From Pseudomonas fluorescens (GTDB lineage: Bacteria > Pseudomonadota > Gammaproteobacteria > Pseudomonadales > Pseudomonadaceae), in contig NZ_LACC01000013.1 of NCBI RefSeq assembly GCF_000967965.1, forward strand, positions 124,001 through 188,000: a DNA stretch of 64,000 bases, given 5' to 3'. The notes under the pieces were generated by a model, which was given only the letters and a program-made list of their open reading frames with translations, had not been told where the DNA came from and did no database searches. Made by a program: the position numbers and the translations under genes. Position 1 is the first letter of the stretch; every line of letters starts with the position of its first letter. Positions 41,827 to 50,792 of this stretch are shown here, piece by piece.

Positions 41827-43830
41827 ATGCACAACAATAAGAGTCACGGCTTCACCGCTCCACGCTGCACCTTGCTGGCCTCAGCCATTCTTGCGGCAAC
41901 CGTACCGGTGGCCCATGCGGCCGAGATCGAGATGGGGAATCCGGACTGGAACGTACGCGTGGATAACACCATCAAGTACAACTACGGCGTGCGCACCGAA
42001 AGCGCCGACAAGCGCATGTTGGGAACGCCGAACAACAACGACGGCGACTACAACTTCCGCAAGGCCGGTACCAACATCACCAACCGTATCGACCTGTTGA
42101 CCGAGATGGACGTGGTCTACAAGAACGCCATGGGCTTTCGCGTCAGCGCCGCCAGCTGGTATGACAAGGCCTATGACAACACCGGTTCCAACTCCAACCC
42201 GTTCGTCAACGGCAATGGATCGACCTCGGGCCTGATCGCCAACGACCCGCGCCTGGCAGGGGTCACCCATGACAACGTCGGCAACGGCAGCCCGCACCTG
42301 AGCAATTATGCCCAGCGCTACTACAGCGGCCCTTCGGGCGAAATCCTCGATGCCTTCGTGTTCTACAGCACCGAAGTGGGCGAGGAGTCGATGTTCAGCG
42401 TCAAGGCCGGTCAGCACAACGTGTTCTGGGGCGAGACCATTCTCAACCCGGTGCACTCGGTCAGCTATGGCCAGTCCGGCCTCGACCTGGCCAAGCTTGC
42501 CGCGTCGCCGGGCACCGAAGCCAAGGAACTGTTCGTTCCGCGTAACCAATTGTCGATGTCGTTCACCGTCAATCCCGAGCTGACCGTGGGTGCCCAGTAC
42601 TTCCTCGATTGGGACGCCGCGCGTCTGCCGGAAGCCGGTACCTACTACGGTGGTTCCGATCTGATCGGCTTTGGTGCGCAATCGTTCCTGCTCGGCAACA
42701 CCAACGCCGTGGTGCCTGGCAGTCCGCTGGGTTGTGGCCTGGCGCCGTGCAACGCGTTGACCAACGTGCGTCGCGGACATGACCTGACACCGGGCAGCAG
42801 CGGCGACTGGGGCATCATGGCCAAATGGTCGCCGGCCTGGCTGGATGGCACCCTCGGCGTTTACTACCGCGAAACCTCGGAAATCCTGCCGCAAGCCTTT
42901 CTGGACGCCAGGGGCATTACCTCGGCCAACCCGAACGGCACCCGTCCGGCGGGGCAAGTGCCTGCGGTGATCAACACCCTCAATTCTCTGGACACCGCCA
43001 CCTATCAACTGGCCTATGCCGATAACATCAAGATCCTTGGCCTGAGCTTGTCCAAGGACGTGGGTGGAATCAGCGTGGGTTCGGACCTGAACGTTCGTCA
43101 CAACATGCCGCTGGCCAGTATCCCGGCGATCGTCAGTACCCGCAGCCCGCTGGGCCTGGGTCAAGGGCTTGGTCTGCTGCCTGCACGTACGGACGCTACC
43201 GGTGTGGTCTATGACACCCCGAGCCGTGGCGACAGCATGAGCGCCACCGGTGACACCCTGCACTGGACTCTCAACGGTCTGATGACCCTGCCGAAAACGC
43301 CGGTGTTCGATCAGGCCACCGTGCTTGCCGAGCTGTACTACAGCAACCTGCTCAAGCTCGATAGCAAGAACGAAGCGCTCTACAAGGGCAAGGACAGCTA
43401 TCGCGGTATCGACGCGCCGACCCGTGACAACTGGGGTCTGGCAGTCAACTTCACACCGACCTGGTACCAGGTATTCCCGGGTGTCGACCTCAACGCACCA
43501 ATGTCCGTCAACGTCGGTCTCGACGGTGTGTCGCCGGTCTCCGGTGGCGGTGCCAAGGACACCGGCAACTATGCCGTCGGCGTGGGCGCCATTGTTTACA
43601 ACAAATACTTTGTCGACCTGAAGTACGTGGACTCCTTTGGCCAAACCGACAAGTGCAACACCAGCGGTGTGAGTACCGGCCCAAACGGCGGCGACGGCTC
43701 CACCCCGAACGCCTTTAGCGGCAACGAAAACTACGCCTGTTTCGCCGGCGGCTACTCGTCCTTCTCCGGAGGTGGTGCCACGACGGAGGACCGTGGCGCC
43801 GTGTACCTGACGATGAAAACTACATTCTGA
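41827..43830 (+). CDS. DUF1302 outer-membrane beta-barrel-like protein
   Basis: A 667-residue DUF1302 protein. It has a signal peptide ending near VPVAHA-AEI, a long beta-rich body with alternating aromatic and polar residues and a C-terminal aromatic TMKTTF, the pattern of an outer-membrane barrel. GGAG precedes the ATG at 41827. DUF1302 and DUF1329 genes almost always occur as a pair in Pseudomonas, beside lipid or steroid-type CoA genes. A porin-like uptake role for hydrophobic substrates is inferred. Confidence 0.85.
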   Translation: MHNNKSHGFTAPRCTLLASAILAATVPVAHAAEIEMGNPDWNVRVDNTIKYNYGVRTESADKRMLGTPNNNDGDYNFRKAGTNITNRIDLLTEMDVVYKNAMGFRVSAASWYDKAYDNTGSNSNPFVNGNGSTSGLIANDPRLAGVTHDNVGNGSPHLSNYAQRYYSGPSGEILDAFVFYSTEVGEESMFSVKAGQHNVFWGETILNPVHSVSYGQSGLDLAKLAASPGTEAKELFVPRNQLSMSFTVNPELTVGAQYFLDWDAARLPEAGTYYGGSDLIGFGAQSFLLGNTNAVVPGSPLGCGLAPCNALTNVRRGHDLTPGSSGDWGIMAKWSPAWLDGTLGVYYRETSEILPQAFLDARGITSANPNGTRPAGQVPAVINTLNSLDTATYQLAYADNIKILGLSLSKDVGGISVGSDLNVRHNMPLASIPAIVSTRSPLGLGQGLGLLPARTDATGVVYDTPSRGDSMSATGDTLHWTLNGLMTLPKTPVFDQATVLAELYYSNLLKLDSKNEALYKGKDSYRGIDAPTRDNWGLAVNFTPTWYQVFPGVDLNAPMSVNVGLDGVSPVSGGGAKDTGNYAVGVGAIVYNKYFVDLKYVDSFGQTDKCNTSGVSTGPNGGDGSTPNAFSGNENYACFAGGYSSFSGGGATTEDRGAVYLTMKTTF

Positions 43831-43871
43831 TTCACCACTGATTTGCTCAATGCAAGCAGGAGAATAACAAC

Positions 43872-45230
43872 ATGAAATTTGTAAAAACCGTGTTGGCCGC
43901 TTCGCTGGCCATGGTCCTTGCCGCTCAGGCACAGGCTGCTGTTTCACCTCAGGAAGCTGCCAAGCTCGGCACCAGCCTGACCATGGTAGGGGCTGAAAAA
44001 GCCGGGAACGCTGATGGTTCCATTCCTGCCTACAACGGTGGCTTGACCACTGCGCCGGCCAGCTTCAAAGCCGGCGACAGCATGCGCCCGGACCCGTTTG
44101 CCAGTGAAAAGCCGGTACTGGTGATCGACGGCAAGAACGTCGATCAATACAAGGGCCTGCTCACGGCGACCACGGTAGAACTGGCCAAGCGTTTCCCGAC
44201 GTTCCGTGTCGACGTGTTCCCAACGCACCGCACCGTGTCGTTGCCTCAAGCGATTCTGGACAACGGCGTGAAAAACGCCAGCGGCGCCAAGTCCCTGGAA
44301 GGTGGCCTGGCCATCGACAACGTCCTGCCAGGCATTCCGTTCCCGATTCCGCAGTCGGGCAACGAAGCGATGTGGAACTTCCTGTTGCGCTACCAAGGCG
44401 TCAGCATCAGCTCCAAGTACGACTCCTGGAACGTTGACTCCGCGGGCGTTCCTAGCCTGGCGACCACCGGGCAAGCGAACATCTCCTACCCGATCTACGA
44501 AAACCTCTCGCAGCCGATCAGCAGTTCCGATGTGTACTACCAGATGAAGCTGGCATACACCGGCCCAGCGCGCCGCGCCGGTGAGGCGATCATGCTCAAG
44601 GATGCCGCCAACCCGTTGCAGCAACCGCGTCGCGCCTGGCAGTACTTGCCGGGGCAGCGTCGGGTAAAGCTGGCTCCGAGCCTGGCCTACGACACGCCTA
44701 ACCCGGGTACCGCTGGCGCGGGCACCTACGATGACGTGTTCGTGTTCAACGGTGCACTGGATCGCTACGACTGGAAGCTGGTGGGCAAGCAGGAAATGAT
44801 CGTGCCTTACAACACCTACAAGCTGACCTACGTGCAGGATCCGAAGTCGCTGACCACTGCCAATCACCTGTCACCGGACTTCGTACGCTGGGAAAAACAC
44901 CGTGTATGGGTCGTCGAAGGCAACCTCAAGGCCGGTGCTCGTCACATCTACCAGAAGCGCCGCTTCTACCTCGACGAAGACAGCTGGACCGCTTTGGCCT
45001 CGGATCAATATGACGCCCGTGGTCAGCTCTATCGCGGTTCCTTCGCCTTCCTGAGCCAGAGCTACGACAAGCAGGTTCCGGACTCCACGCCGTTCATGAT
45101 CTACGACCTGGTCGGCGGTTCCTACAACATCAACGGTGTAGTCGGCCCTTACGGCGGCATCAAGTACATCGAGCCGCTCTCCAAGGCCCAGTGGTCTTCG
45201 GAATCCCTGGCCGGCGCCGGTATTCGCTAA
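43872..45230 (+). CDS. DUF1329 exported protein
   Basis: A 452-residue DUF1329 (LolA/LppX-like fold) protein. It has a signal peptide (VLAASLAMVLAAQAQA-A) and family features such as NGGLTTAPASFKAGDSMRPD, QQPRRAWQYLPGQRRVK and GNLKAGARHIYQKRRFYLDED. It sits 41 bp after DUF1302 with a GGAGAA site. The pair probably forms an outer-membrane and periplasmic lipid-handling unit. After its stop a long hairpin (45246-45293) separates it from the next gene. Confidence 0.88.
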   Translation: MKFVKTVLAASLAMVLAAQAQAAVSPQEAAKLGTSLTMVGAEKAGNADGSIPAYNGGLTTAPASFKAGDSMRPDPFASEKPVLVIDGKNVDQYKGLLTATTVELAKRFPTFRVDVFPTHRTVSLPQAILDNGVKNASGAKSLEGGLAIDNVLPGIPFPIPQSGNEAMWNFLLRYQGVSISSKYDSWNVDSAGVPSLATTGQANISYPIYENLSQPISSSDVYYQMKLAYTGPARRAGEAIMLKDAANPLQQPRRAWQYLPGQRRVKLAPSLAYDTPNPGTAGAGTYDDVFVFNGALDRYDWKLVGKQEMIVPYNTYKLTYVQDPKSLTTANHLSPDFVRWEKHRVWVVEGNLKAGARHIYQKRRFYLDEDSWTALASDQYDARGQLYRGSFAFLSQSYDKQVPDSTPFMIYDLVGGSYNINGVVGPYGGIKYIEPLSKAQWSSESLAGAGIR

Positions 45231-45245
45231 GCCAACCGCAGAAAA

Positions 45246-45293
45246 GCGCCCGCACGGTCCGCTGCTCACAAGGTAGCGGGACCGAGCGGGCGC
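45246..45293 (+). other. Long intercistronic hairpin after DUF1329
   Basis: GCGCCCGC (45246-45253) and GCGGGCGC (45286-45293) pair perfectly, with inner CGGTCC(G)CT and AGCGGGACCG arms extending the stem. No T-run follows except CCGGTTT. It resembles a stabilising or partial-termination hairpin that would make the DUF1302-DUF1329 mRNA more abundant than the downstream genes. Confidence 0.6.
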
Positions 45294-45355
45294 CCGGTTT
45301 GAACGTCAGGCACACGGATGTGTGCCCCGACGCGGTTTTCCGAAGAGGACGCAGT

Positions 45356-46447
45356 ATGTGTTCGTATAAAAATAATATGTTGCAGCTCGCGTTTGGCGTT
45401 GTGCTCGGCCTGTCGCAGGGTATCGCCCAGGCGGCCGATTACGTCGATGTGCTGGACCTGCCCGCCAGTGTCAGTGCCTTGGCCATCAACAGCCCGTTGT
45501 CCGGCATGACCCGCGCCGGTGGGCGTGTGATTACCGTCGGCCAGCGTGGCCATATTCTGTTTTCCGATGATTCGGGAAACCACTGGCAACAGGCCGCCGT
45601 ACCGGCCAGTGCCGACCTCACTGCGGTGAATTTTCCGACCACCACCCAAGGCTGGGCGGTGGGTAATGACGGCGTGGTGCTGCATAGCAGCGATGCCGGC
45701 GCGACTTGGCGCAAGCAGCTCGACGGTCGTCAGATCGGCGCCTTGCTGGTCAAGCATTACACGGCGCTGGCCAGCGCCGAACCTGGCAATGAGCAATGGC
45801 CGCTGCTGGTCGCCGAGGGCCAGAAGCTAGTCGATCAGGGCGCTGACAAACCGCTGCTCGACGTCTGGTTCGCCAACGACAAGACCGGCTATGTGGTCGG
45901 TGTATTCAACCTGATCCTGCGCACCGACGATGGTGGTTTGACCTGGACGCCATTCCAGGATCGCACCGACAACCCCCAGGGTTTCCACCTCAATGCCATC
46001 GCCTCTACCGGCGACAGCCTGTACATCGCTGGCGAGCAAGGCCTGCTGCTCAAGTGGGACGACAGTGCCCAGCGCTTCAATGCCGTGCCGACGCCTTATC
46101 AAGGCAGCTTCTTCGGCGTGCTCGGCAAGCCAGGCGAAGTGCTGATCTACGGCCTGCGCGGCAACGTGTTGCGCAGCACCGACGGCGGCCAGAGCTGGAC
46201 CGCACTGGACACCGGCCTGCACGTCAGCATCACCGCGGGCCTGATCGACGCCCGTGGCCATTATCGCCTGTTCACCCAGGGCGGGCAGATGCTGGTCAGC
46301 CAGGGCACGGGCGCGCAGTTGCATCTGGTGCGGCAACCGGCACCGACCCCGGTCGCCGGTGCCACCCAGTCCGCCGCTGGCGCGTTGGTGGTAGCGGGCA
46401 GCCGTGGCGCCCGGACGCTGTCCGTCGATCCAGCCCTCGAACCCTAA
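45356..46447 (+). CDS. YCF48/BNR-repeat exported protein
   Basis: A 363-residue protein. It has a signal peptide (LAFGVVLGLSQGIAQA-A) and several beta-propeller blades with BNR/YCF48 words: SDDSGNHWQQ, SSDAGATWRK, TDDGGLTWTP and STDGGQSWTA. GAGGAC precedes the ATG at 45356. It stands between DUF1329 and the MMPL/RND gene, as commonly seen in this Pseudomonas cluster, and is probably a periplasmic partner of the RND protein; molecular role unknown. Confidence 0.85.
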   Translation: MCSYKNNMLQLAFGVVLGLSQGIAQAADYVDVLDLPASVSALAINSPLSGMTRAGGRVITVGQRGHILFSDDSGNHWQQAAVPASADLTAVNFPTTTQGWAVGNDGVVLHSSDAGATWRKQLDGRQIGALLVKHYTALASAEPGNEQWPLLVAEGQKLVDQGADKPLLDVWFANDKTGYVVGVFNLILRTDDGGLTWTPFQDRTDNPQGFHLNAIASTGDSLYIAGEQGLLLKWDDSAQRFNAVPTPYQGSFFGVLGKPGEVLIYGLRGNVLRSTDGGQSWTALDTGLHVSITAGLIDARGHYRLFTQGGQMLVSQGTGAQLHLVRQPAPTPVAGATQSAAGALVVAGSRGARTLSVDPALEP

Positions 46448-46463
46448 GAGCGAGAACCCAGAC

Positions 46464-48983
46464 ATGGGCAATATCAAACAAGACGCCATGCCGGTGATCC
46501 GCGATCTGCGGGATTTCGACCAGCGCTCCGGCAACCTCCTCGAGCGGCTGGTGTTCAACTACCGCCCGCTGTTCATGCTGCTGATGGCGCTCGCCACCGT
46601 GGTGCTGGGCTTCATGGCGGTGACTCGCCTGGAGTTGCGCCCAAGCTTCGAAAAAATGATTCCCCAGAGCCAGCCCTACATCCAGAACTTCCTGGAAAAC
46701 CGCGCTTCGCTGCGTGGCCTGGGCAACTCGGTGCGGGTGGTGGTCGAGAACACCCAGGGCGATATTTTCGACCCCGAATACCTCGACGTGCTCAAGCAGG
46801 TCAACGACCAGCTGTTCCTCACCGAAGGCGTCGACCGCGCGTGGATGAAGTCGCTGTGGAGCCCGGCCGTGCGCTGGACCGAAGTCACCGAGGACGGTTT
46901 CCAGGGTGGCCCGGTGATGCCCGACAGCTATCAGGGCTCGCCCTCCGACATTGAACAGTTGCGCCAGAACATCTCCCGCGCCGGTCTGGTGGGCAGCCTG
47001 GTGGCCAGCGATTTCAAGTCGACCATGCTGATCGTGCCGCTGATGGACAAAGCCGCCGCCGGCGGCCAGCGCATCAACTACCACGCCTTCTCGCAGATGC
47101 TCGAAGAGCAGTTGCGCGACAAGATCGAATACGCCGGCGACAGCGCTGCGCGTAAATCCGGGGTCGAAGGCACCGGCCACTACAAGGTGCGGGTGATCGG
47201 CTTCGCCAAACTCATGGGCGACCTGATCGACGGCCTGATCCAGGTGATGATGTTCTTCGGCCTGGCCGTGGTCACCTCGCTGATCATCATCTACGCCTAC
47301 ACCCGTTGCGTGCGCAGCACCTTGCTGGTGGTCGGCTGCTCGCTGATCGCGGTGGTCTGGCAACTGGGCATCGTCGCCTGGCTCGGCTACGCCATCGATC
47401 CGTATTCGGTGCTGGTGCCGTTCCTGATCTTCGCCATCGGCGTGTCCCACGCCGCGCAGAAGATGAACGGCATCATGCAGGACATCGCCCGTGGCACCCA
47501 TAAACTGATCGCTGCGCGCTACACCTTCCGCCGCCTGTTCATCGCCGGAGTTACCGCGCTGCTGGCTGACGCCGTGGGCTTCGCCGTGCTGATGCTGATC
47601 GACATCCCGGTGATCCAGGACCTGGCAATCACCGCCAGCATTGGTGTCGCGGTACTGATTTTTACCTCCTTGCTGCTGATGCCGGTGGCGCTGTCTTACA
47701 TCGGTGTCGGCGCCAAGGCCGCCGAGCGTGCACTGAAAATCGACACTCGTGCAGAAAAGCACAAAGGCTTCGGCAGACTGTGGGACACGCTCGATCGCTT
47801 CACCACGGCCAAGTGGGCCACGGGCGCAGTAGTGGTCGCGGTGTTGATGGGCATTGGCGGTTACATGGTCAGCCAGAACCTGAAGATCGGCGACCTCGAC
47901 AGCGGGGCACCGGAGCTGCGTGCCGACTCGCGCTACAACCGCGACAACGCCTACATCACCCAGCATTACGCGCTGTCCAGCGACCTGTTCGCGGTGATGA
48001 TCAAGACCGCGCCGGAAGGCTGCCTGAACTACAAGACCCTGGTCCTCGCCGACCGCCTGGCCTGGGAACTGCAACAGTATCCGGGCGTGCAGGCGACCGC
48101 GTCCTTGGTCAACGCGGTACGCCAGATCACTGCCGGTACTTATGAGGGCAACCCCAAGCTCAACAGCATCCAGCGCAACCAGGACGTGCTCAACTACGCC
48201 GCCCAGCAAGCCTCGGTCAACTCGCCGGAGCTGTTCAACACCGACTGCTCGCTGATGCCGGTGATCACCTTCCTCAAGGATCACAAGGCTGAAACCCTGG
48301 ACGCTGTGGTAGCGATTGCCGACAAGTTCGCCAAGGAAAACAGCACCGCGGATCGCCAGTTCCTGCTCGCCGCCGGCACCGCCGGGATCGAGGCCGCGAC
48401 CAACATCGTGGTGCGCGAAGCCAACCGCACCATGCTGCTTTACGTCTACGCGGCGGTGACGCTGTTCTGCCTGATCACCTTCCGCAGCTGGCGCGCCACG
48501 CTGGTGGCCCTGTTGCCGCTGGTTCTGACCTCGATCCTCTGCGAAGCCTTGATGGTGGCCATGGGTATCGGCGTGAAAGTCGCGACCCTGCCGGTGATCG
48601 CCCTCGGCGTGGGTATCGGCGTGGACTACGCCTTGTACCTGCTCAGCGTGCAGTTGCACTTCCAGCGCCAGGGCCTGCCTTTGTCCCAGGCCTATCGCAA
48701 CGCCGTGTCCTTCACCGGCCGTGTGGTCGGGCTGGTGGGCATCACCCTCGCTGCTGGTGTGGTGTGCTGGGTCTGGTCGCCGATCAAGTTCCAGGCCGAC
48801 ATGGGCATCCTGCTGACCTTCATGTTCCTGTGGAACATGCTCGGCGCGCTGATCCTGATTCCGGCCCTGTCCTACTTCCTGCTGCGCGAACGGGCCCCTC
48901 AGCCCGGTTCTGTCGCGGCAACCGAAAACGCTGAATCCACTGAACGTCCCGGCATGCCCCATGCCGTGACCACTTCCGAGTAA
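46464..48983 (+). CDS. MMPL/RND-family transporter
   Basis: An 839-residue, 12-helix RND protein with two halves each of one helix, a large periplasmic loop and five helices. The proton-relay signature GIGVDYALYLLSV is in the second half (about residues 715-727). AVVWQLGIVAWLGYAIDPYSVLVPFLIFAIGVSHA is the matching first-half segment. It starts 16 bp after the YCF48-like gene. MMPL proteins move lipids or hydrophobic compounds; together with DUF1302/1329 it may move the operon's substrate across the envelope. Confidence 0.85.
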   Translation: MGNIKQDAMPVIRDLRDFDQRSGNLLERLVFNYRPLFMLLMALATVVLGFMAVTRLELRPSFEKMIPQSQPYIQNFLENRASLRGLGNSVRVVVENTQGDIFDPEYLDVLKQVNDQLFLTEGVDRAWMKSLWSPAVRWTEVTEDGFQGGPVMPDSYQGSPSDIEQLRQNISRAGLVGSLVASDFKSTMLIVPLMDKAAAGGQRINYHAFSQMLEEQLRDKIEYAGDSAARKSGVEGTGHYKVRVIGFAKLMGDLIDGLIQVMMFFGLAVVTSLIIIYAYTRCVRSTLLVVGCSLIAVVWQLGIVAWLGYAIDPYSVLVPFLIFAIGVSHAAQKMNGIMQDIARGTHKLIAARYTFRRLFIAGVTALLADAVGFAVLMLIDIPVIQDLAITASIGVAVLIFTSLLLMPVALSYIGVGAKAAERALKIDTRAEKHKGFGRLWDTLDRFTTAKWATGAVVVAVLMGIGGYMVSQNLKIGDLDSGAPELRADSRYNRDNAYITQHYALSSDLFAVMIKTAPEGCLNYKTLVLADRLAWELQQYPGVQATASLVNAVRQITAGTYEGNPKLNSIQRNQDVLNYAAQQASVNSPELFNTDCSLMPVITFLKDHKAETLDAVVAIADKFAKENSTADRQFLLAAGTAGIEAATNIVVREANRTMLLYVYAAVTLFCLITFRSWRATLVALLPLVLTSILCEALMVAMGIGVKVATLPVIALGVGIGVDYALYLLSVQLHFQRQGLPLSQAYRNAVSFTGRVVGLVGITLAAGVVCWVWSPIKFQADMGILLTFMFLWNMLGALILIPALSYFLLRERAPQPGSVAATENAESTERPGMPHAVTTSE

Positions 48984-48989
48984 GCCAAG

Positions 48990-50768
48990 ATGTCTGATTA
49001 CAAAGCTCCCCTGCGCGACATGCGCTTCGTACTCAACGAGGTTTTCCAGGTGTCCCGGCTCTGGGCACAATTGCCCGGCCTGGCCGACGTGATCGATGAA
49101 GAAACCGCCGCCGCCATTCTCGAAGAGGCCGGCAAGATCAGCGGCGAAGTGATCGCGCCACTGAACCGCGCCAGCGACGAACAGGGTTGCACCTGGAACG
49201 ACGGCGCGGTCACCGCCCCGGACGGTTTTGCCCAGGCCTATCAAGCCTTCGCCGAAGGCGGTTGGGTGGGTGTCGGCGGTGATCCGCAGTACGGCGGCAT
49301 GGGCATGCCCAAGGCGATTTCGGCCCAGGTCGAAGAGATGGTCAACTCGGCCAGTCTGTCGTTCGGCCTGTACCCGATGCTGACCGCCGGCGCCTGCCTG
49401 TCGATCAAGGCCCACGCGAGTGAAGAACTGAAAGCCACCTATTTGCCGAACATGTACGCCGGCATCTGGACCGGTTCGATGTGCCTGACCGAAGCCCATT
49501 CCGGTACCGACCTGGGCCTGATCCGCACCAAGGCCGAACCCCAGGCCGATGGCAGTTACAAGGTCAGTGGCAGCAAGATTTTCATCACCGGTGGCGAGCA
49601 CGACCTGACCGAAAACATCATCCATCTGGTACTGGCGCGACTGCCGGACGCACCGGCCGGGCCGAAAGGCATCTCGCTGTTCCTGGTGCCGAAAGTGCTG
49701 GTCAACGCCGACGGTTCGCTGGGTGAAAACAACGCGCTGTCCTGTGGCTCCATCGAACACAAGATGGGCATCAAGGCCTCTGCCACCTGCGTGATGAACT
49801 TCGACGGCGCCACCGGCTGGATCGTCGACGCACCGAACAAAGGCCTGGCGGCCATGTTCACCATGATGAACTACGAGCGTCTGGGCGTCGGCATCCAGGG
49901 CCTGGCCCAGGGCGAGCGTTCGTACCAGAACGCCGTCGCATACGCCCGTGACCGCCTGCAAAGCCGCGCACCGACCGGCGCGCAGCACAAGGACAAAGCG
50001 GCCGACCCGATCATCGTGCACCCGGACGTGCGCCGCATGCTGCTGACCATGAAAGCCTTGAATGAAGGCGGGCGGGCGTTCTCCAGCTACGTGGCCCTGC
50101 AACTGGATATCGCCAAGTACAGCGAAGATGCACCGACACGCCAGCGCGCGCAGGATCTGGTATCGCTGCTGACCCCGGTGGCCAAGGCCTTTCTCACCGA
50201 CATGGGCCTGGAAACCACCATCCACGGCCAGCAGGTCTTTGGCGGCCACGGTTACATCCGTGAGTGGGGCCAGGAGCAACTGGTGCGCGATGTGCGCATC
50301 ACCCAGATCTACGAAGGCACCAACGGCATCCAGTCGCTTGACCTGGCCGGACGCAAGATCGTCGGCAGCGGCGGGGCGCTCTACCGTTTGTTCGCCTCGG
50401 AAATCCGCAACTTCACCGCGACTGCCTGCGCGGACCTCGGCGAGTTCACCCAGCCGTTGAACGCCGCCGTCGACACCCTCGACGACCTGACCGCGTGGCT
50501 GCTGGACCGGGCACAAAACAACCCGAACGAAATCGGCGCGGCCTCGGTCGAGTACCTGCACGTGTTCGGCTACACCGCGTACGCCTACATGTGGGCACGC
50601 ATGGCCAAGGCCGTCATGAGCGGCGATGCCGAAGACGATTTCTACACCAGCAAACTGGCCACCGCGCGTTTCTACTTCGCCCGGTTGCTGCCGCGTATCC
50701 ACTCGTTGAGCGCATCGGCCAAGGCCGGCAGCGACTGCCTCTACGAGCTGCAAGCCGATCAGTTCTGA
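48990..50768 (+). CDS. Long acyl-CoA dehydrogenase, DmdC/PA0506-like
   Basis: A 592-residue acyl-CoA dehydrogenase, longer than the ~380-residue short-type enzymes because of an extra C-terminal domain. Signatures include MCLTEAHSGTDLGLIRTKA (FAD/substrate loop) and MNYERLGVGIQGLAQGERSYQNAVAYARDR, then ITQIYEGTNGIQSLDLAGRK holding the region of the catalytic base. It starts 6 bp after the RND gene. It oxidises a CoA thioester made by the ligase that follows. The DmdC-like length class includes fatty-acyl and methylmercaptopropionyl enzymes; specificity is unknown. Confidence 0.88.
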   Translation: MSDYKAPLRDMRFVLNEVFQVSRLWAQLPGLADVIDEETAAAILEEAGKISGEVIAPLNRASDEQGCTWNDGAVTAPDGFAQAYQAFAEGGWVGVGGDPQYGGMGMPKAISAQVEEMVNSASLSFGLYPMLTAGACLSIKAHASEELKATYLPNMYAGIWTGSMCLTEAHSGTDLGLIRTKAEPQADGSYKVSGSKIFITGGEHDLTENIIHLVLARLPDAPAGPKGISLFLVPKVLVNADGSLGENNALSCGSIEHKMGIKASATCVMNFDGATGWIVDAPNKGLAAMFTMMNYERLGVGIQGLAQGERSYQNAVAYARDRLQSRAPTGAQHKDKAADPIIVHPDVRRMLLTMKALNEGGRAFSSYVALQLDIAKYSEDAPTRQRAQDLVSLLTPVAKAFLTDMGLETTIHGQQVFGGHGYIREWGQEQLVRDVRITQIYEGTNGIQSLDLAGRKIVGSGGALYRLFASEIRNFTATACADLGEFTQPLNAAVDTLDDLTAWLLDRAQNNPNEIGAASVEYLHVFGYTAYAYMWARMAKAVMSGDAEDDFYTSKLATARFYFARLLPRIHSLSASAKAGSDCLYELQADQF

Positions 50769-50792
50769 TCGAAAGGACAAGGAACCTTAAAC

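Noticed and set aside
46296..50780. Very long minus-strand open frame (about 1490 codons) opposite the RND and acyl-CoA dehydrogenase genes
   Set aside because: It is a frame shadow of high-GC coding sequence; its composition (Q, H, R, G rich) is not protein-like and the plus strand holds clear conserved genes.
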